DNA of 64,000 nucleotides, taken from assembly GCF_030056735.1 (NCBI RefSeq), contig NZ_JASHKN010000002.1, positions 248,001 through 312,000 of the forward strand, given 5' to 3'. Under the pieces are notes generated by a model. The model searched no databases. It was not told the origin of the DNA and saw only the letters and a program-made list of their open reading frames with translations. The stretch comes from Rhodococcus sp. IEGM 1409. Lineage in GTDB: Bacteria; Actinomycetota; Actinomycetes; Mycobacteriales; Mycobacteriaceae. Positions 44,681 to 54,463 of the stretch are shown here, piece by piece. The translations under genes were made by a program, and so were the position numbers. Each line of letters starts with the position of its first letter. Positions within the stretch are counted from its first letter, which is position 1.

Positions 44681-45394
44681 TCAGAACTGCTTCGTGACCT
44701 TCTCGGTGCCCACTCGGCGCGCGGTAGCTTCCGCGTCCGGGTGGGCCACCTGCACGAGTGAGGCGCCTGCAGCGAGAACTGCCAGAAGTCCGTCGATCAA
44801 GTCGTCGGCCGTCTCCCACGTGCGGCTCGAGAGGACACGATCCGTCGATGCCAGTGCGGAGTTCTTCGCCGATTCCCGTGCCGCGTCGATCGTGTCCGCA
44901 ACAGACCGGCCTTCCAGTGCCGAACCGGCTCCGGCGCTGCGGAATTGGTCGCCGTGGACGCGAATGGAGGTCGCGTAGTCGGCAACACCGAGCGGAAGAT
45001 CGCTCAGGCCCTTGCCGAACGCGTCGAGTGAGAGTGCAGCGACTTCGGGTACGTCCGCAACATCGCCTAGGCGGTCGGCGGTGACAAAAGCGAGTTCGGC
45101 GTCAGCGTCGGGGGAGAGGATCACCTCGCCGCCTGCCCACCACACACCCAACAGCACAGCGACGCTCTGCCAGTGCGCGGGAAGCAGTACCGCAACCTTG
45201 CCGCCGGGCTCGAGGGCGAACTCGTCCCGAACCATGTTCGCTGTCTTTGCCGCCCAGTTGGCCAGAGTGCTCGCAGACAATTCGATACGCTCGCCGGTGG
45301 CGTCGTCGTAGTAGGTCACGCGAGGGCCGGCCGGGTCGGCAGCCAAGATCGGTCCGAGGAGGGCGTCGGTCAGGTTGTCTGCAGGCGAAGGCAC
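44681..45394 (-). CDS. TIGR03089 family protein (AMP-ligase-like fragment)
   Basis: 237 aa, GTG start. It resembles the N-terminal part of acyl-CoA synthetase/AMP-binding proteins (SASTLANWAAKTANMV, GGKVAVLLPAHWQSVAVLLG, WWAGGEVILSPDADA) but lacks the ATP-binding and C-terminal regions. This matches actinobacterial TIGR03089 proteins, which are short by nature, so it is not a broken gene. No function is known. It is 21 nt downstream of the LCP gene, as in mycobacteria (Rv3268, from memory), and converges with the ABC permease (3-nt gap). Confidence 0.82.
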   Translation of the reverse strand: MPSPADNLTDALLGPILAADPAGPRVTYYDDATGERIELSASTLANWAAKTANMVRDEFALEPGGKVAVLLPAHWQSVAVLLGVWWAGGEVILSPDADAELAFVTADRLGDVADVPEVAALSLDAFGKGLSDLPLGVADYATSIRVHGDQFRSAGAGSALEGRSVADTIDAARESAKNSALASTDRVLSSRTWETADDLIDGLLAVLAAGASLVQVAHPDAEATARRVGTEKVTKQF

Positions 45395-45415
45395 GTAGTC
45401 AGCTTACGCAGCGGT

Positions 45416-46948
45416 TCAGTTAACACAGCGGGGGCCGTTGGAGGCTGCGTCGATCGGGGGACCGGGAGGGGCGGGGGTGGGGCTGGTCTCGGTGGTGTTC
45501 GCCGATTCAGTCGTGGTTGACGCCCCGTCGGACGGTGATACCGCGTCCGCGGACTGCGGTCCGCTGTAGTCCTCGGCGATGACAACACGAACCTTGCCGG
45601 AGGACAGTGACGAATCGGCCTTGACCGTCAGACCGCCGAGTGCCTCGGCGACCGCGAGAGCAGCGTCGTCGTCCGCGGACTTTGCGAACACCGTGGATTC
45701 GGAGACGTCCGCCCCGGTGTTGTTTCCGACCTGACCCTGCTTGTACCCGAGAGCGCTCAAGGCCTCGGAGACCCCACTGGCCAATCCTGCGATGTCACTG
45801 GCGTTGGCGACGTCGACCGTGATCGAGGACGCATTCACGGTGGTCGGTGACTCGGAGGTTTCTTCCGCGTCCTCGCCGTCGGCGCCGACCAATCCGGCGA
45901 TGTACTTCTTTACGGCCTTGGGATCGACCGTGACGATGGACTCGCCGTAGTCGGTCATGCCGTTGATGTCGAGGACGGGAATCGTCTCGAACTGCACCTT
46001 GCCGCCGGCCAGATTCTGCAACTGCTTGGCGAACTCGATGATGTCCCAGTCGTCGTCGATCACGACGGAACGCTGAACGGCCGAGGTCAACTGACTGAGC
46101 TTGCCGGGGTCACTGAGGGTTTTTGCGCTGAGCACCTTGCTGACCAGGGACGCCATGAACACCTGCTGGCGTACGATTCGGTCGAGGTCGCCGCGGGGAA
46201 GGTCGTGTCGTTGTCGCACGAAGCTCAGCGCGTCGGCGCCGTCGAGTGTCTGTTTCCCGGCTGCGAAGTTGGCTCCGGACATCGGTTCGTCGACCGGCGC
46301 GTTGAGGCAGACGTCGACTCCGCCCACTGCGTTGGTCAGCAGAACGAATCCGAGCAGACCGACTTCGGCATAGTGATCGACGGTGATACCGGTCAGATTC
46401 GCCACGGCTCCGATGAGCGCGGTGCGGCCGGCTTCTGTCGACTTCTTGTCGGCGTCGCTGTCGGACGACCCGTTGTTGACCAACTTCAGTCGCTCGGTTT
46501 CCTTGGTGGCACCGAACGCGGCGTTGACCTTCGACATACCGATACCGGGGACGTTGACGTACGCATCGCGGGGAATCGAGATCGCGGTAGCGGAACTTCC
46601 GTCGTTGGGAACGCGGATCAAGATGATGGTGTCTGTGTTGGACGCAACTTCCTCACCAGCGCGCAACGAGTCGAGCTCGCTTTGTGAGAGCGGGTTGCCG
46701 TGTGCGTCGGTACGACTGTCGGTTCCCACCATCAGGATGTCGATGGCGCCGTCCTTGCCGCCACCGAGGCCAAGGCCGCTGGCCGTGGCAAGGCTGTTCC
46801 TCAACGAGTCCACACCCCGCCATGCGAACCCGGTGACCAGCAGTACGAGCACGGAGAGCACCGCGACCGCTATGCGAGCCGGGCTCGTCTTGGTCCGAAT
46901 CGGCGCAGGTCGTGGACGCGCGCGGCGCTGCGGTTGCTGGTGGGACAC
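45416..46948 (-). CDS. LytR-CpsA-Psr (LCP) family cell-wall ligase with LytR_C domain
   Basis: 510 aa. It has a short basic cytoplasmic N-terminus, one membrane anchor (about 25-45, ARIAVAVLSVLVLLVTGFAW) and the LCP catalytic domain (about 68-290). The typical DILMVGTDSR, SNTDTIILIRVP and SFVRQRHDLPRGDLDRI (Arg residues that bind pyrophosphate-lipid) are present. A LytR_C domain (about 375-460) and a low-complexity Ser/Thr/Pro tail follow. LCP proteins attach arabinogalactan to peptidoglycan in mycolata. It is divergent from rmlD (66 bp) and placed as Rv3267. Confidence 0.92.
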   Translation of the reverse strand: MSHQQPQRRARPRPAPIRTKTSPARIAVAVLSVLVLLVTGFAWRGVDSLRNSLATASGLGLGGGKDGAIDILMVGTDSRTDAHGNPLSQSELDSLRAGEEVASNTDTIILIRVPNDGSSATAISIPRDAYVNVPGIGMSKVNAAFGATKETERLKLVNNGSSDSDADKKSTEAGRTALIGAVANLTGITVDHYAEVGLLGFVLLTNAVGGVDVCLNAPVDEPMSGANFAAGKQTLDGADALSFVRQRHDLPRGDLDRIVRQQVFMASLVSKVLSAKTLSDPGKLSQLTSAVQRSVVIDDDWDIIEFAKQLQNLAGGKVQFETIPVLDINGMTDYGESIVTVDPKAVKKYIAGLVGADGEDAEETSESPTTVNASSITVDVANASDIAGLASGVSEALSALGYKQGQVGNNTGADVSESTVFAKSADDDAALAVAEALGGLTVKADSSLSSGKVRVVIAEDYSGPQSADAVSPSDGASTTTESANTTETSPTPAPPGPPIDAASNGPRCVN

Positions 46949-47014
46949 CCCTTCAGGTTACTGGTTCGATGCTCGACCGCGGGTACCTCGACACGGCGTG
47001 CCAGACTGAACCGT

Positions 47015-47854
47015 GTGACGAATATCCTGCTCACCGGTGCCCGAGGGCAGCTCGGGACCCGTGTCGAAACCCTCGCTACCTCGGCAGGTCTTCCCGTCAC
47101 GGCCGTCGGATCCGGCGAGCTGGACATCACCGACCGCCATGCCGTCGACGAGTTCGTCTCGCCCGGTTCGGTGCTGATCAACTGTGCCGCGTACACGGCC
47201 GTCGATGCCGCCGAGACCGACCAGGAGGCAGCGAAGGCCGTCAACGAGATCGGACCGCGGAATCTCGCGCAAGCATGTGCGCGGGTGGGTTCGCGGTTGA
47301 TCCACGTCTCGACCGACTACGTGTTTCCCGGCGACGCGAGCACGCCGTACGACGTCGACGCAGCGACCGGTCCGGCGACGGTATACGGACGAACGAAACT
47401 GGCCGGAGAGACAGCTGTCCGGGAGTCCGGGGCAGACGTGGCGGTTGTCCGTACCGCGTGGGTGTATTCCGGTGTCGGCTCGGATTTTGTCGCCACGATG
47501 CGAAGGCTCGAAGCCGAACGTGAATTCGTGAACGTCGTGGACGATCAGATCGGGTCACCCACTTACAGCCTCGACCTTGCCGGCGGCATCGTCGAACTCG
47601 CATTGCGTGACTTCACGGGTTCGTCGACGTTCCACGTGACCAACGGCGGGCAGGCAAGTTGGTACGAGTTGGCGCGCGCGGTGTTCGAGGAGATCGGCGC
47701 AGACCCGGCTCGGGTGCGGCCGTGCAGCAGCGCGGACTTCGTGCGCCCTGCTCCCCGCCCGGCATACTCGGTCTTGTCCGAGCGCGCGTGGGTTACCGCG
47801 GGAATGACGCCGCTGCGTCCGTGGCGAGAGGCTCTGCACGCCGCTCTGGCGTGA
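47015..47854 (+). CDS. rmlD: dTDP-4-dehydrorhamnose reductase
   Basis: 279 aa from a GTG at 47015 (the GTG two bases earlier runs into a stop). SDR fold with the nucleotide loop NILLTGARGQLGT, the catalytic YxxxK in ATVYGRTKLAGE, and HVSTDYVFPGD. It makes dTDP-L-rhamnose, donor of the rhamnose in the linker between arabinogalactan and peptidoglycan, for the WbbL transferase encoded 43 bp downstream. Confidence 0.94.
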   Translation: MTNILLTGARGQLGTRVETLATSAGLPVTAVGSGELDITDRHAVDEFVSPGSVLINCAAYTAVDAAETDQEAAKAVNEIGPRNLAQACARVGSRLIHVSTDYVFPGDASTPYDVDAATGPATVYGRTKLAGETAVRESGADVAVVRTAWVYSGVGSDFVATMRRLEAEREFVNVVDDQIGSPTYSLDLAGGIVELALRDFTGSSTFHVTNGGQASWYELARAVFEEIGADPARVRPCSSADFVRPAPRPAYSVLSERAWVTAGMTPLRPWREALHAALA

Positions 47855-47897
47855 GCATTGTTCGGGGCAGTGCCCGCGGACGGCTAGGCTGACCGGC

Positions 47898-48812
47898 GTG
47901 AGTCCCAAGCTGGCCGTGGTAACGGTGACCTACTCGCCAGGCGAGCATCTCGAGAATTTCTTGAGCACGCTCGCCGTGGCGACGACAGAAAAACCCCAGG
48001 TCATCATGGCCGACAACGGGTCGACCGATGGCGCCCCCGAGGCCGCTGATGCCAAGTACGAGCATGTCCGTCTGCTTCGAACCGGTGGAAACATCGGCTA
48101 CGGCGGAGCGATAAATCGGGCCGTGGCGGAGATCGATTCGTCTATCGAATTTGTCGTGATTTCCAATCCAGACGTCCAATGGGCACCCGGTTCACTCGAC
48201 GAATTGGTCGCTGCGGCAAATCGGTGGCCAAGGGCCGGTGCACTGGGGCCGAAGGTCCTCGAACCGGACGGCAGCGTCTATCCGTCGGCACGAACGGTGC
48301 CCGATATCACCTCGGGCGTCGGGCACGCATTGCTCGGCACCGTGTGGCCGAAGAACCCGTGGACTGCTCGTTACCGTCAAGAGAACGAGGCCGTCACCGA
48401 GCGTGCAGTGGGCTGGCTTTCCGGCTCGTGCCTGCTGGTACGACGCGACGCCTTCGACTCCATCTCCGGTTTCGACTCGCGATACTTCATGTACATGGAG
48501 GACGTCGATTTCGGTGACCGCCTCGGAAAAGCCGGGTGGCTCAACGTCTTCGTCCCCTCGGCCACTGTCACCCACGCCAAAGGCCATGCGGCAGGCCGTC
48601 ATCCGGAACTGATGTTGCCCGCCCATCATCGCAGCGCTTACCAGTTCCAGGCCGATCGCCATCCGCACTGGTGGCAGGCTCCGCTGCGACTTGCGTTGCG
48701 CGGTGGCCTGGCCGTGCGGTCCAAGATCGCCGTAGCTTCTGCTGTTCGCGAGCGCGCTCGCACCGACAACTCGACCGACAACCCATCAGTTTCGAACCAC
48801 GGGGGAAAATGA
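47898..48812 (+). CDS. wbbL: Rhamnosyltransferase of the arabinogalactan linker (GT2)
   Basis: 304 aa, GTG start. GT-A fold with VVTVTYSPGEHLENFL, ADNGSTDG and the acidic metal-site region VVISNPDVQW, then the acceptor-side FDSRYFMYMEDVDFGDRLG typical of rhamnosyltransferases. It adds L-rhamnose to GlcNAc-PP-decaprenol at the inner membrane face. The order rmlD-wbbL-manC matches M. tuberculosis Rv3266c-Rv3264c. Its stop overlaps the next start by 4 nt. Confidence 0.92.
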   Translation: MSPKLAVVTVTYSPGEHLENFLSTLAVATTEKPQVIMADNGSTDGAPEAADAKYEHVRLLRTGGNIGYGGAINRAVAEIDSSIEFVVISNPDVQWAPGSLDELVAAANRWPRAGALGPKVLEPDGSVYPSARTVPDITSGVGHALLGTVWPKNPWTARYRQENEAVTERAVGWLSGSCLLVRRDAFDSISGFDSRYFMYMEDVDFGDRLGKAGWLNVFVPSATVTHAKGHAAGRHPELMLPAHHRSAYQFQADRHPHWWQAPLRLALRGGLAVRSKIAVASAVRERARTDNSTDNPSVSNHGGK

Positions 48813-49891
48813 TGTCCGATCCGAATCCGACCGACGCCGTAATCCTGGTAGGCGGCAAGGGCACTCGGCTGCGTCCGCTGACGTTGTCTGCACCCAAGCC
48901 GATGCTTCCGACCGCCGGCCTGCCGTTCCTGACGCACTTGCTCGCCCGCATCGAGGCAGCCGGTATCAAGCACGTGGTGCTCGGAACGTCTTTCAAGGCA
49001 GAGGTATTCGAGGACTACTTCGGCGACGGCTCCAAGATGGGCCTCGAGATCGACTACGTCTTCGAGACCGAACCGCTGGGCACCGGTGGCGGAATTCGCA
49101 ACGTGCTCCCGAAGTTGCGCGGCGACAACGTCATGGTGTTCAACGGTGACGTACTCGGTGGCACCGATCTGAACGGCATTCTCGAGACCCACGAGAAGAC
49201 GGACGCCGACGTGACCCTGCATCTGGTTCGTGTGGGAGACCCGCGTGCATTCGGATGTGTTCCGACCGACGAGGACGGACGAGTCTCGGCATTCCTGGAG
49301 AAGACCCAGGATCCGCCGACGGATCAGATCAACGCCGGCTGCTACGTCTTCAAGCGCGAGATCATCGAACAGATCCCCGAGGGACGACCGGTATCGGTCG
49401 AGCGCGAGGTGTTCCCGAATCTCCTCGCCGAAGGCAAGCGGGTGTTCGGCCACGTCGACTCGTCGTATTGGCGTGACATGGGAACCCCCGAGGACTTCGT
49501 TCGCGGTTCCGCCGACCTGGTGCGAGGCATCGCGCCTTCGCCCGCTCTCGAAGGTCCGCGCGGCGAGTCGCTGGTACACCCCGGAGCCGGAATCGCGCCT
49601 GGCGCCGTCCTGATCGGTGGCACGGTTGTCGGTCGAGGCGCAGAAGTCGGCGCAGGTGCGCGCCTCGACGGTGCGATTCTCTTCGACGGCGCCGTTGTGG
49701 AAGCCGGCGCGGTGGTCGAACGATCGATCCTCGGATTCGGCGTCCGTATCGGACCCCGAGCACTGGTCCGCGACGCCGTCATCGGTGATGGAGCGGACAT
49801 CGGTGCGCGGTGTGAATTGTTGCGCGGCGCACGCGTGTGGCCGGGGGTGACGCTGCCGGACGGTGGCGTGCGCTTCAGCACAGATGTGTGA
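48809..49891 (+). CDS. manC: Mannose-1-phosphate guanylyltransferase
   Basis: 360 aa from the ATG at 48809 (a second ATG follows at 48812). It has a nucleotidyltransferase signature (VILVGGKGTRLRPLTLSAPK), FNGDVLGG with the metal Asp and a C-terminal left-handed beta helix (about 265-355, with VLIGGTVVGRGAEVG). It makes GDP-mannose from mannose 1-phosphate for lipomannan, PIMs and other mannolipids, together with ManA and ManB encoded downstream. The M. tuberculosis counterpart (Rv3264c) has often been called manB. Confidence 0.9.
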   Translation: MMSDPNPTDAVILVGGKGTRLRPLTLSAPKPMLPTAGLPFLTHLLARIEAAGIKHVVLGTSFKAEVFEDYFGDGSKMGLEIDYVFETEPLGTGGGIRNVLPKLRGDNVMVFNGDVLGGTDLNGILETHEKTDADVTLHLVRVGDPRAFGCVPTDEDGRVSAFLEKTQDPPTDQINAGCYVFKREIIEQIPEGRPVSVEREVFPNLLAEGKRVFGHVDSSYWRDMGTPEDFVRGSADLVRGIAPSPALEGPRGESLVHPGAGIAPGAVLIGGTVVGRGAEVGAGARLDGAILFDGAVVEAGAVVERSILGFGVRIGPRALVRDAVIGDGADIGARCELLRGARVWPGVTLPDGGVRFSTDV

Positions 49892-49923
49892 TCGTTAGCT
49901 GACCTACTGGAATACTGGCGGGT

Positions 49924-50697
49924 ATGACTTCTCTTCCGAGCCGTTACGTTGCCCTCGGTGACTCGTTCACCGAGGGCGTCGGCGACCCCGACGAACGATT
50001 CCCCAACGGTCTGCGCGGCTGGGCAGACCGAGTGGCCGAACAGTTGGCGGTCGACAACCCCGAGTTTCGCTACGCCAACCTGGCAATTCGTGGTCGCCTG
50101 CTCGGACCGATCATCGACGAGCAGGTGGAACCCGCTCTGGCGTTGAAGCCCGACCTGGTGACCATCTACGCCGGCGGCAACGACATGATGCGTCCGAAGC
50201 TCGACATCGACGCAGTGGTTGCCCGCTACGATTCGGCAATCGGTCAACTCACCGAATCCGGCGCTCGGGTTCTCATGTTCACTGCGTACGACACCGGATG
50301 GTCCGCCTTCTTCGGCAAGCTCCGCGGACGCCTGGCGATCTACAACGAGCTTGTTCGCGAGGTCGCGGACCGTCACGGCGCGACCCTTGTCGACTTCTGG
50401 CGATTCTCCGAATATCAGGACCTACGGATGTGGGACTGGGACCGGCTGCACATGTCGCCGGCCGGGCACGAGAACATGGCGACGCGGGTGCTCGACGTAC
50501 TGGGCGTCGAACATGGATTGACCCCGCCCGATCTGGGGCCGGCGCCGGTTCTCACCAAATCCGAAACTCGTCGCGAGGATCGTCAGTGGGCGCGAGAGTT
50601 CTTGGTGCCGTGGGTGGCTCGGCGAGTGAAGGGAACGTCTTCGGGCGACGGCGTCAGCGCCAAGCAGCCAGGGCTGGCGCCCACACTGCATTTCTGA
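49924..50697 (+). CDS. SGNH/GDSL-family hydrolase
   Basis: 257 aa. The GDSL block I ALGDSFTEG (S14), block III YAGGNDM with Gly-Asn oxyanion residues and block V DRLHMSPAGH (D..H) give a complete catalytic site. There is no secretion signal. These enzymes are esterases or lipases of varied substrates. It lies 32 bp after manC and converges with the NUDIX gene (12-nt gap). Confidence 0.9.
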   Translation: MTSLPSRYVALGDSFTEGVGDPDERFPNGLRGWADRVAEQLAVDNPEFRYANLAIRGRLLGPIIDEQVEPALALKPDLVTIYAGGNDMMRPKLDIDAVVARYDSAIGQLTESGARVLMFTAYDTGWSAFFGKLRGRLAIYNELVREVADRHGATLVDFWRFSEYQDLRMWDWDRLHMSPAGHENMATRVLDVLGVEHGLTPPDLGPAPVLTKSETRREDRQWAREFLVPWVARRVKGTSSGDGVSAKQPGLAPTLHF

Positions 50698-50709
50698 GGC
50701 AGCCCGGCT

Positions 50710-51270
50710 TCAGTCCTGATTTTTGCGCTGATGTGCGAGCGCGACCAGGTGGTCGATGGTCTCGCGTTCGGCAGTCGGCGGCAGTGCGTCCACCGGCCAC
50801 CATCGGAGGTCGGTGGACTCCGCGCTCCGGACGATATGCGAATTGTCCGGTGCCACAACAAGAAACCGTAGATCGAGATGGCGAGTCGGAACTCCGAGCG
50901 AGCACGTGATCGGATGTGTGTGGGCGGAGAGTAGGTCCGCGTCTATCCGAACGTCGTGGATGCCCGACTCTTCGCGAGCTTCCCGCAAGGCCGCATCGAC
51001 CACCGTCTCGTCGTCGGGCTCACAATGACCGCCGAGCTGAATCCACCTGCCTACCTTGGGATGCAGGGTCAACAGGACGTGGCAGCCACTCTCGTCGAGA
51101 ACCAGAGACGACGCGGTGATGTGTCCGGGTGCATGGCGACGAAGACATCCGTCCGGAGCCGAATCGAGGAACGCGAGCATCGTGTGCCGCAGTGACTCGT
51201 CCGCTTCGGAGGATGTCGCCCAGTCCTTCAGAACGCCCTTGGCCGATGCGTGCAGTGATTCGGCTGACAT
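50710..51270 (-). CDS. NUDIX hydrolase
   Basis: 186 aa. The NUDIX box (about 82-104) fits Gx5Ex7REUxEExGU, with GGHCEPDDETVVDAALREAR followed by EESGI. A C-terminal RWWPVDALP strand is present. Members hydrolyse nucleoside diphosphates linked to another group. It starts 3 nt after fbiB and so is probably the last gene of the fbiA-fbiB-nudix transcript. The substrate is unknown. Confidence 0.9.
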   Translation of the reverse strand: MSAESLHASAKGVLKDWATSSEADESLRHTMLAFLDSAPDGCLRRHAPGHITASSLVLDESGCHVLLTLHPKVGRWIQLGGHCEPDDETVVDAALREAREESGIHDVRIDADLLSAHTHPITCSLGVPTRHLDLRFLVVAPDNSHIVRSAESTDLRWWPVDALPPTAERETIDHLVALAHQRKNQD

Positions 51271-51273
51271 GAC

Positions 51274-52659
51274 TTACATCTCCACCAACGCGTCCGCGGG
51301 GGCGGAGACGGTGCGTGGAGTCAGTGGCTCGAGTGGGTGCCCGATTGCGACGGCGCCGAGTGGCTGCCAGTCCGCCGGGAGATCGAGCTGTTCACGTACG
51401 AGGTGGGCGGCGAAGATGGTCGAGCCGATCCAGCAGCTTCCCACGCCGCGTGTGGCCAGCGAGACCAGTAGGCCCTGCACTGCCGCGCCGGCGGCGACCG
51501 TGAACATCGTGGACTCCGCGGCGGTACGTCGGGCGTCCGGGTAACTGTGTGCGCCGTCGGGCACGCAGAAGGGAATGACGACCTCGGGGGCGTCGAACAG
51601 GATGTTTCCGCGTGCAACTCGGGCGTCGACGGATTCGGCACTACGACCGTCAGCGCGGAGATCGGCGACCCACTGCTCACGCATCTTCTCGAGGAGAGCC
51701 GTGCGGACGGACTCGTTACGCAGCCACACGAATCGAACCGGTCTCGTGTGGTGCGGAGCGGGAGCGGTGAGTGCCTCGGCGATCGAGCTGCGAATGATCT
51801 CCGCGTCGACGGGGTCACTTGCGAACTGCCGAACCGACCGACGCAACAGCAGCGCCTGGCCGCGGCCCATCGCCGTGGCCTCCTCGGTGCCCAGCCAGAA
51901 CAGATCGTCGGGGCCGCGGCGGATCAGATCCTGGCCGCTCGAACCGTCGTCCTCGAACCGAAGTCCACGAACGACGGCGACGGGAACGCCGCCCAGCTTG
52001 CCCTTGACCAGGTCGCCGGCAGCTGCGATCTCGTCCGCGATCGCGATCTCGGTGACGATCAGATCGTTGCCCTGACTGTCCTGTGCTCCGAGGTAGCCGT
52101 GCAGGACCGGAATGCCGGAGGAACCGATTGCAGCGTCGGTCTGCCCGTTGCGCCACGCACGACCCATCGTGTCGGTCACGACGACGGCGACGGACTTGCC
52201 CGTGCTCTCGAGGATTCGGGCGCGCAGGCCCGCAGCGCTTGCATCAGGATCCACGGGGAGCAGAGCCAGTTCGGCACCGCCGACGTTGGAGCCGTCGATG
52301 CCAGATGCGGCCTGCACGATCCCGAGTTTGTTCTCGGTGATCAGAGTGCGGCCCTTGCGCGCCACGACGCGGACGGCTTCCTGATCCACCAGGAGGCGCC
52401 GTGCTGCGTCGCGCTCTTCCGGATCGGTTGGCGAGGAAACGATGCGACCCTCGACTTTGGAGAACACCTTGCTCGTGACGACAACGACGTCGCCGTTCTC
52501 GATCCACGGCGTCGCGTCGACAACAGCGGCGGCCAAGTCGTCTCCCGGCCGGAACTCGGGGAGGCCGAGAACGGGAATGACTTCGATTGCGGCGCCGGGG
52601 GAGTGATCGACGGGGGAGTGATTTCTGTCCCGGCTTGCTCCGGTTCCGGGTTCGGTCAC
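51274..52659 (-). CDS. fbiB: Coenzyme F420-0:L-glutamate ligase / FMN reductase, bifunctional
   Basis: 461 aa, GTG start overlapping the fbiA stop (GTGA). The N-terminal CofE-type glutamate ligase domain (about 20-245, with [19 protein letters not shown] and [14 protein letters not shown]) is fused to a C-terminal nitroreductase-like FMN-binding domain (about 255-455, with [13 protein letters not shown]). It adds the polyglutamate tail to F420-0 and reduces dehydro-F420-0. This two-domain FbiB is the actinobacterial form. Confidence 0.94.
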   Translation of the reverse strand: MTEPGTGASRDRNHSPVDHSPGAAIEVIPVLGLPEFRPGDDLAAAVVDATPWIENGDVVVVTSKVFSKVEGRIVSSPTDPEERDAARRLLVDQEAVRVVARKGRTLITENKLGIVQAASGIDGSNVGGAELALLPVDPDASAAGLRARILESTGKSVAVVVTDTMGRAWRNGQTDAAIGSSGIPVLHGYLGAQDSQGNDLIVTEIAIADEIAAAGDLVKGKLGGVPVAVVRGLRFEDDGSSGQDLIRRGPDDLFWLGTEEATAMGRGQALLLRRSVRQFASDPVDAEIIRSSIAEALTAPAPHHTRPVRFVWLRNESVRTALLEKMREQWVADLRADGRSAESVDARVARGNILFDAPEVVIPFCVPDGAHSYPDARRTAAESTMFTVAAGAAVQGLLVSLATRGVGSCWIGSTIFAAHLVREQLDLPADWQPLGAVAIGHPLEPLTPRTVSAPADALVEM

Positions 52660-53648
52660 AGTTCGACTCCGGCGATCTCGAAAGCCGTTCGAACCATTTT
52701 TGCGGTCTCTTCGGGGGACGTCATCAAAAGTGGGATGCTTCGCACGTCCACCCCGTCGATGTCGGCCGTGTCACCTTCGTCGACGAGCCAGCCGTCGAGA
52801 ATGCCGTTGATCGAACGAGCGCCGTAGTGACGACCGATCGCCTCGGAAGTCGTTTCGACCCCGATCACCTCGAGGCACTCGTCAGCCATGCCGCGCAACG
52901 GTTTTCCGCCGATGACGGGGGAGAGCCCGACAACCTTCGCTGCGGTGGTTCGCAGGGCTCCGCGAATGCCGGGCACCGCGAGGATCGCGCCGACGCTCAC
53001 GACCGGATTGGACGGTGCGATCAGCACGATGTCGGCACCGTCGATCGCCTCGACCACCCCTGGCGCGGGCTTGGCCTGTTCGGCGCCGACGTGAGCGAAG
53101 CTGTGAGTTTCCACCTGTGCTCGATGGCGTACCCACCACTCCTGGAAATGAATCGCCTTCTGCTCACCGTCTTCCGGATCGGTGATCACAACGTGTGTTT
53201 CGCTGCGGTCGTCGCTCACGGGAAGCAGTGCGACACCCGGATTCCAGCGATTGCACAACGCTTCGGTGATCGCGGACAACGGATATCCCGTGCGGAGCAT
53301 CTGGCTGCGAATCAAATGTGTTGCGATATCCCGATCTCCGAGGCCGAACCAGTCCGGCTTCGCTCCGTATGCCGCGAGTTCTTCTTTCGCATTCCAGGTT
53401 TCGCCGGCGTGCCCCCACCCGCGTTCGGTGTCGATACCGCCGCCGAGTGTGTACATACAAGTGTCCAGATCGGGGCAGATGCGCAGACCGTGCATCCAGA
53501 CGTCGTCCCCGACGTTGACGACGGCCGTGATGCGATGTGGGCCTTCGTATTTCTCGAGGGATTCACCACCGACGATTCCGAGCGCATTTTGCACACCTTG
53601 AAGGAAACGGGCCCCGCCGACGCCGCCAACCAATACAGTCACGTTCAC
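52656..53648 (-). CDS. fbiA: 2-phospho-L-lactate transferase-type enzyme (FbiA/CofD)
   Basis: 330 aa from the GTG at 53648; the longer open frame to 53708 has no family match. The N-terminal [11 protein letters not shown] and [20 protein letters not shown] are the CofD signatures for binding FO and the nucleotide-linked phospho-acid. It makes (dehydro-)F420-0 from FO and is coupled to fbiB. It is divergent from whiB2 (266 bp), as in mycobacteria. Confidence 0.94.
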   Translation of the reverse strand: MNVTVLVGGVGGARFLQGVQNALGIVGGESLEKYEGPHRITAVVNVGDDVWMHGLRICPDLDTCMYTLGGGIDTERGWGHAGETWNAKEELAAYGAKPDWFGLGDRDIATHLIRSQMLRTGYPLSAITEALCNRWNPGVALLPVSDDRSETHVVITDPEDGEQKAIHFQEWWVRHRAQVETHSFAHVGAEQAKPAPGVVEAIDGADIVLIAPSNPVVSVGAILAVPGIRGALRTTAAKVVGLSPVIGGKPLRGMADECLEVIGVETTSEAIGRHYGARSINGILDGWLVDEGDTADIDGVDVRSIPLLMTSPEETAKMVRTAFEIAGVEL

Positions 53649-53746
53649 GACACAAGAGCCTAGGCGGTCGGCGCGTCGTCGTGTCTGGCGGGCAGAAGGT
53701 CCCGTCAATTGGGGGCCGGAATACTAATGGATTCATCTCGTTTAGC

Positions 53747-53775
53747 TTGACCGCGACACGCTGGACGTGTGTAAT
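53747..53775 (+). promoter_or_regulatory. Likely sigma-A promoter of whiB2
   Basis: TTGACC (53747-53752) and TGTAAT (53770-53775) are separated by 17 bp, giving a leader of about 130 nt before the whiB2 ATG. The spacer contains an inverted repeat ACACG-N5-CGTGT (53756-53770). It is judged by eye, not scored. Confidence 0.45.
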
Positions 53776-53827
53776 CTCAAATGTGTCATTCCAACCGCTA
53801 CTTGTGAGTTCACTTGCAGCGGGGCCG

Positions 53828-53848
53828 GTTTCGAACACAGTTTCGAAC
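53828..53848 (+). promoter_or_regulatory. Direct repeat GTTTCGAAC in the whiB2 leader
   Basis: Two perfect copies of GTTTCGAAC (53828-53836 and 53840-53848) with a 3-bp spacer lie 67 bp before the whiB2 start. Each holds TTCGAA. It could be an autoregulatory or other factor site; it is not a LexA box, because the arms are in direct order. Confidence 0.4.
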
Positions 53849-53914
53849 GGTCGACGGGGTGGGGTTGAAGATGGAGTGAAAATTCTGCGCTATTACAGGT
53901 GAGGAGGCGGAACG

Positions 53915-54307
53915 ATGCCCAATGAAAATGTCGAGATCAGTTCTCTCGCAATGACAGTAAGCGACGAACCGCAGACCGATTCCCGAGCAGGCGCAGCAGA
54001 AGGTGCCTGCAGCAGTGAGTTCGACGGTATGAGTACTCGGCCAGTGCTGAGTCTCGTCACCGGTTTCGAAGAATTGTTCGACACCATCGAGGATCAGTGG
54101 CAGGAGCGTGCTCTCTGCGCGCAGACCGATCCCGAAGCGTTCTTTCCTGAAAAGGGTGGATCGACGAGGGAAGCAAAACGGATCTGCCTCGGTTGTGAAG
54201 TTCGTGACGAGTGCCTCGAGTACGCGCTCGCGAACGACGAACGGTTCGGAATCTGGGGAGGGTTGTCCGAGCGCGAGCGTCGGCGACTCAAGCGGGGGAT
54301 CATCTGA
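53915..54307 (+). CDS. whiB2: WhiB-family iron-sulfur transcription factor, WhiB2/WhmD type
   Basis: 130 aa from the ATG at 53915 with a strong AGGAGG. The four cluster ligands are C68, C91, C94 and C100, followed by the GIWGG turn (112-116) and a basic C-terminus ERRRLKRG. The N-terminal 60 residues are low conservation. WhiB2 is essential for septation in mycobacteria and orthologous to streptomycete WhiB. The flanking fbiA and zincin-like genes match the Rv3259-Rv3261 order. Confidence 0.92.
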   Translation: MPNENVEISSLAMTVSDEPQTDSRAGAAEGACSSEFDGMSTRPVLSLVTGFEELFDTIEDQWQERALCAQTDPEAFFPEKGGSTREAKRICLGCEVRDECLEYALANDERFGIWGGLSERERRRLKRGII

Positions 54308-54363
54308 TCTGCTGCTGAATCGGTTCTGTCAGCGTCGGGGCTGACGGGCGGTCTTCGAAAGTC

Positions 54364-54390
54364 TGACCTGCAACGGGGAATTGCAGGTCA
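54364..54390 (+). terminator. Hairpin terminator after whiB2
   Basis: TGACCTGCAA (54364-54373) pairs perfectly over 10 bp with TTGCAGGTCA (54381-54390), with a 7-nt loop. A GTTTTGTTCTTC tract starts about 20 nt later. A smaller stem GTCAGC/GCTGAC (54328-54345) lies upstream. It would end whiB2 transcription, and the reverse strand could serve the convergent gene. Confidence 0.6.
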
Positions 54391-54463
54391 AGCAACGACT
54401 GTTTTGTTCTTCGTGTGGATTTACATCTTCGTGTGGCATCAGTTTTTTTCGTCTGACAGTGCG

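Noticed and set aside
44681-45394. Truncated acyl-CoA synthetase pseudogene
   Set aside because: The short form with only the N-terminal part is the normal TIGR03089 family in actinobacteria, next to an LCP gene.
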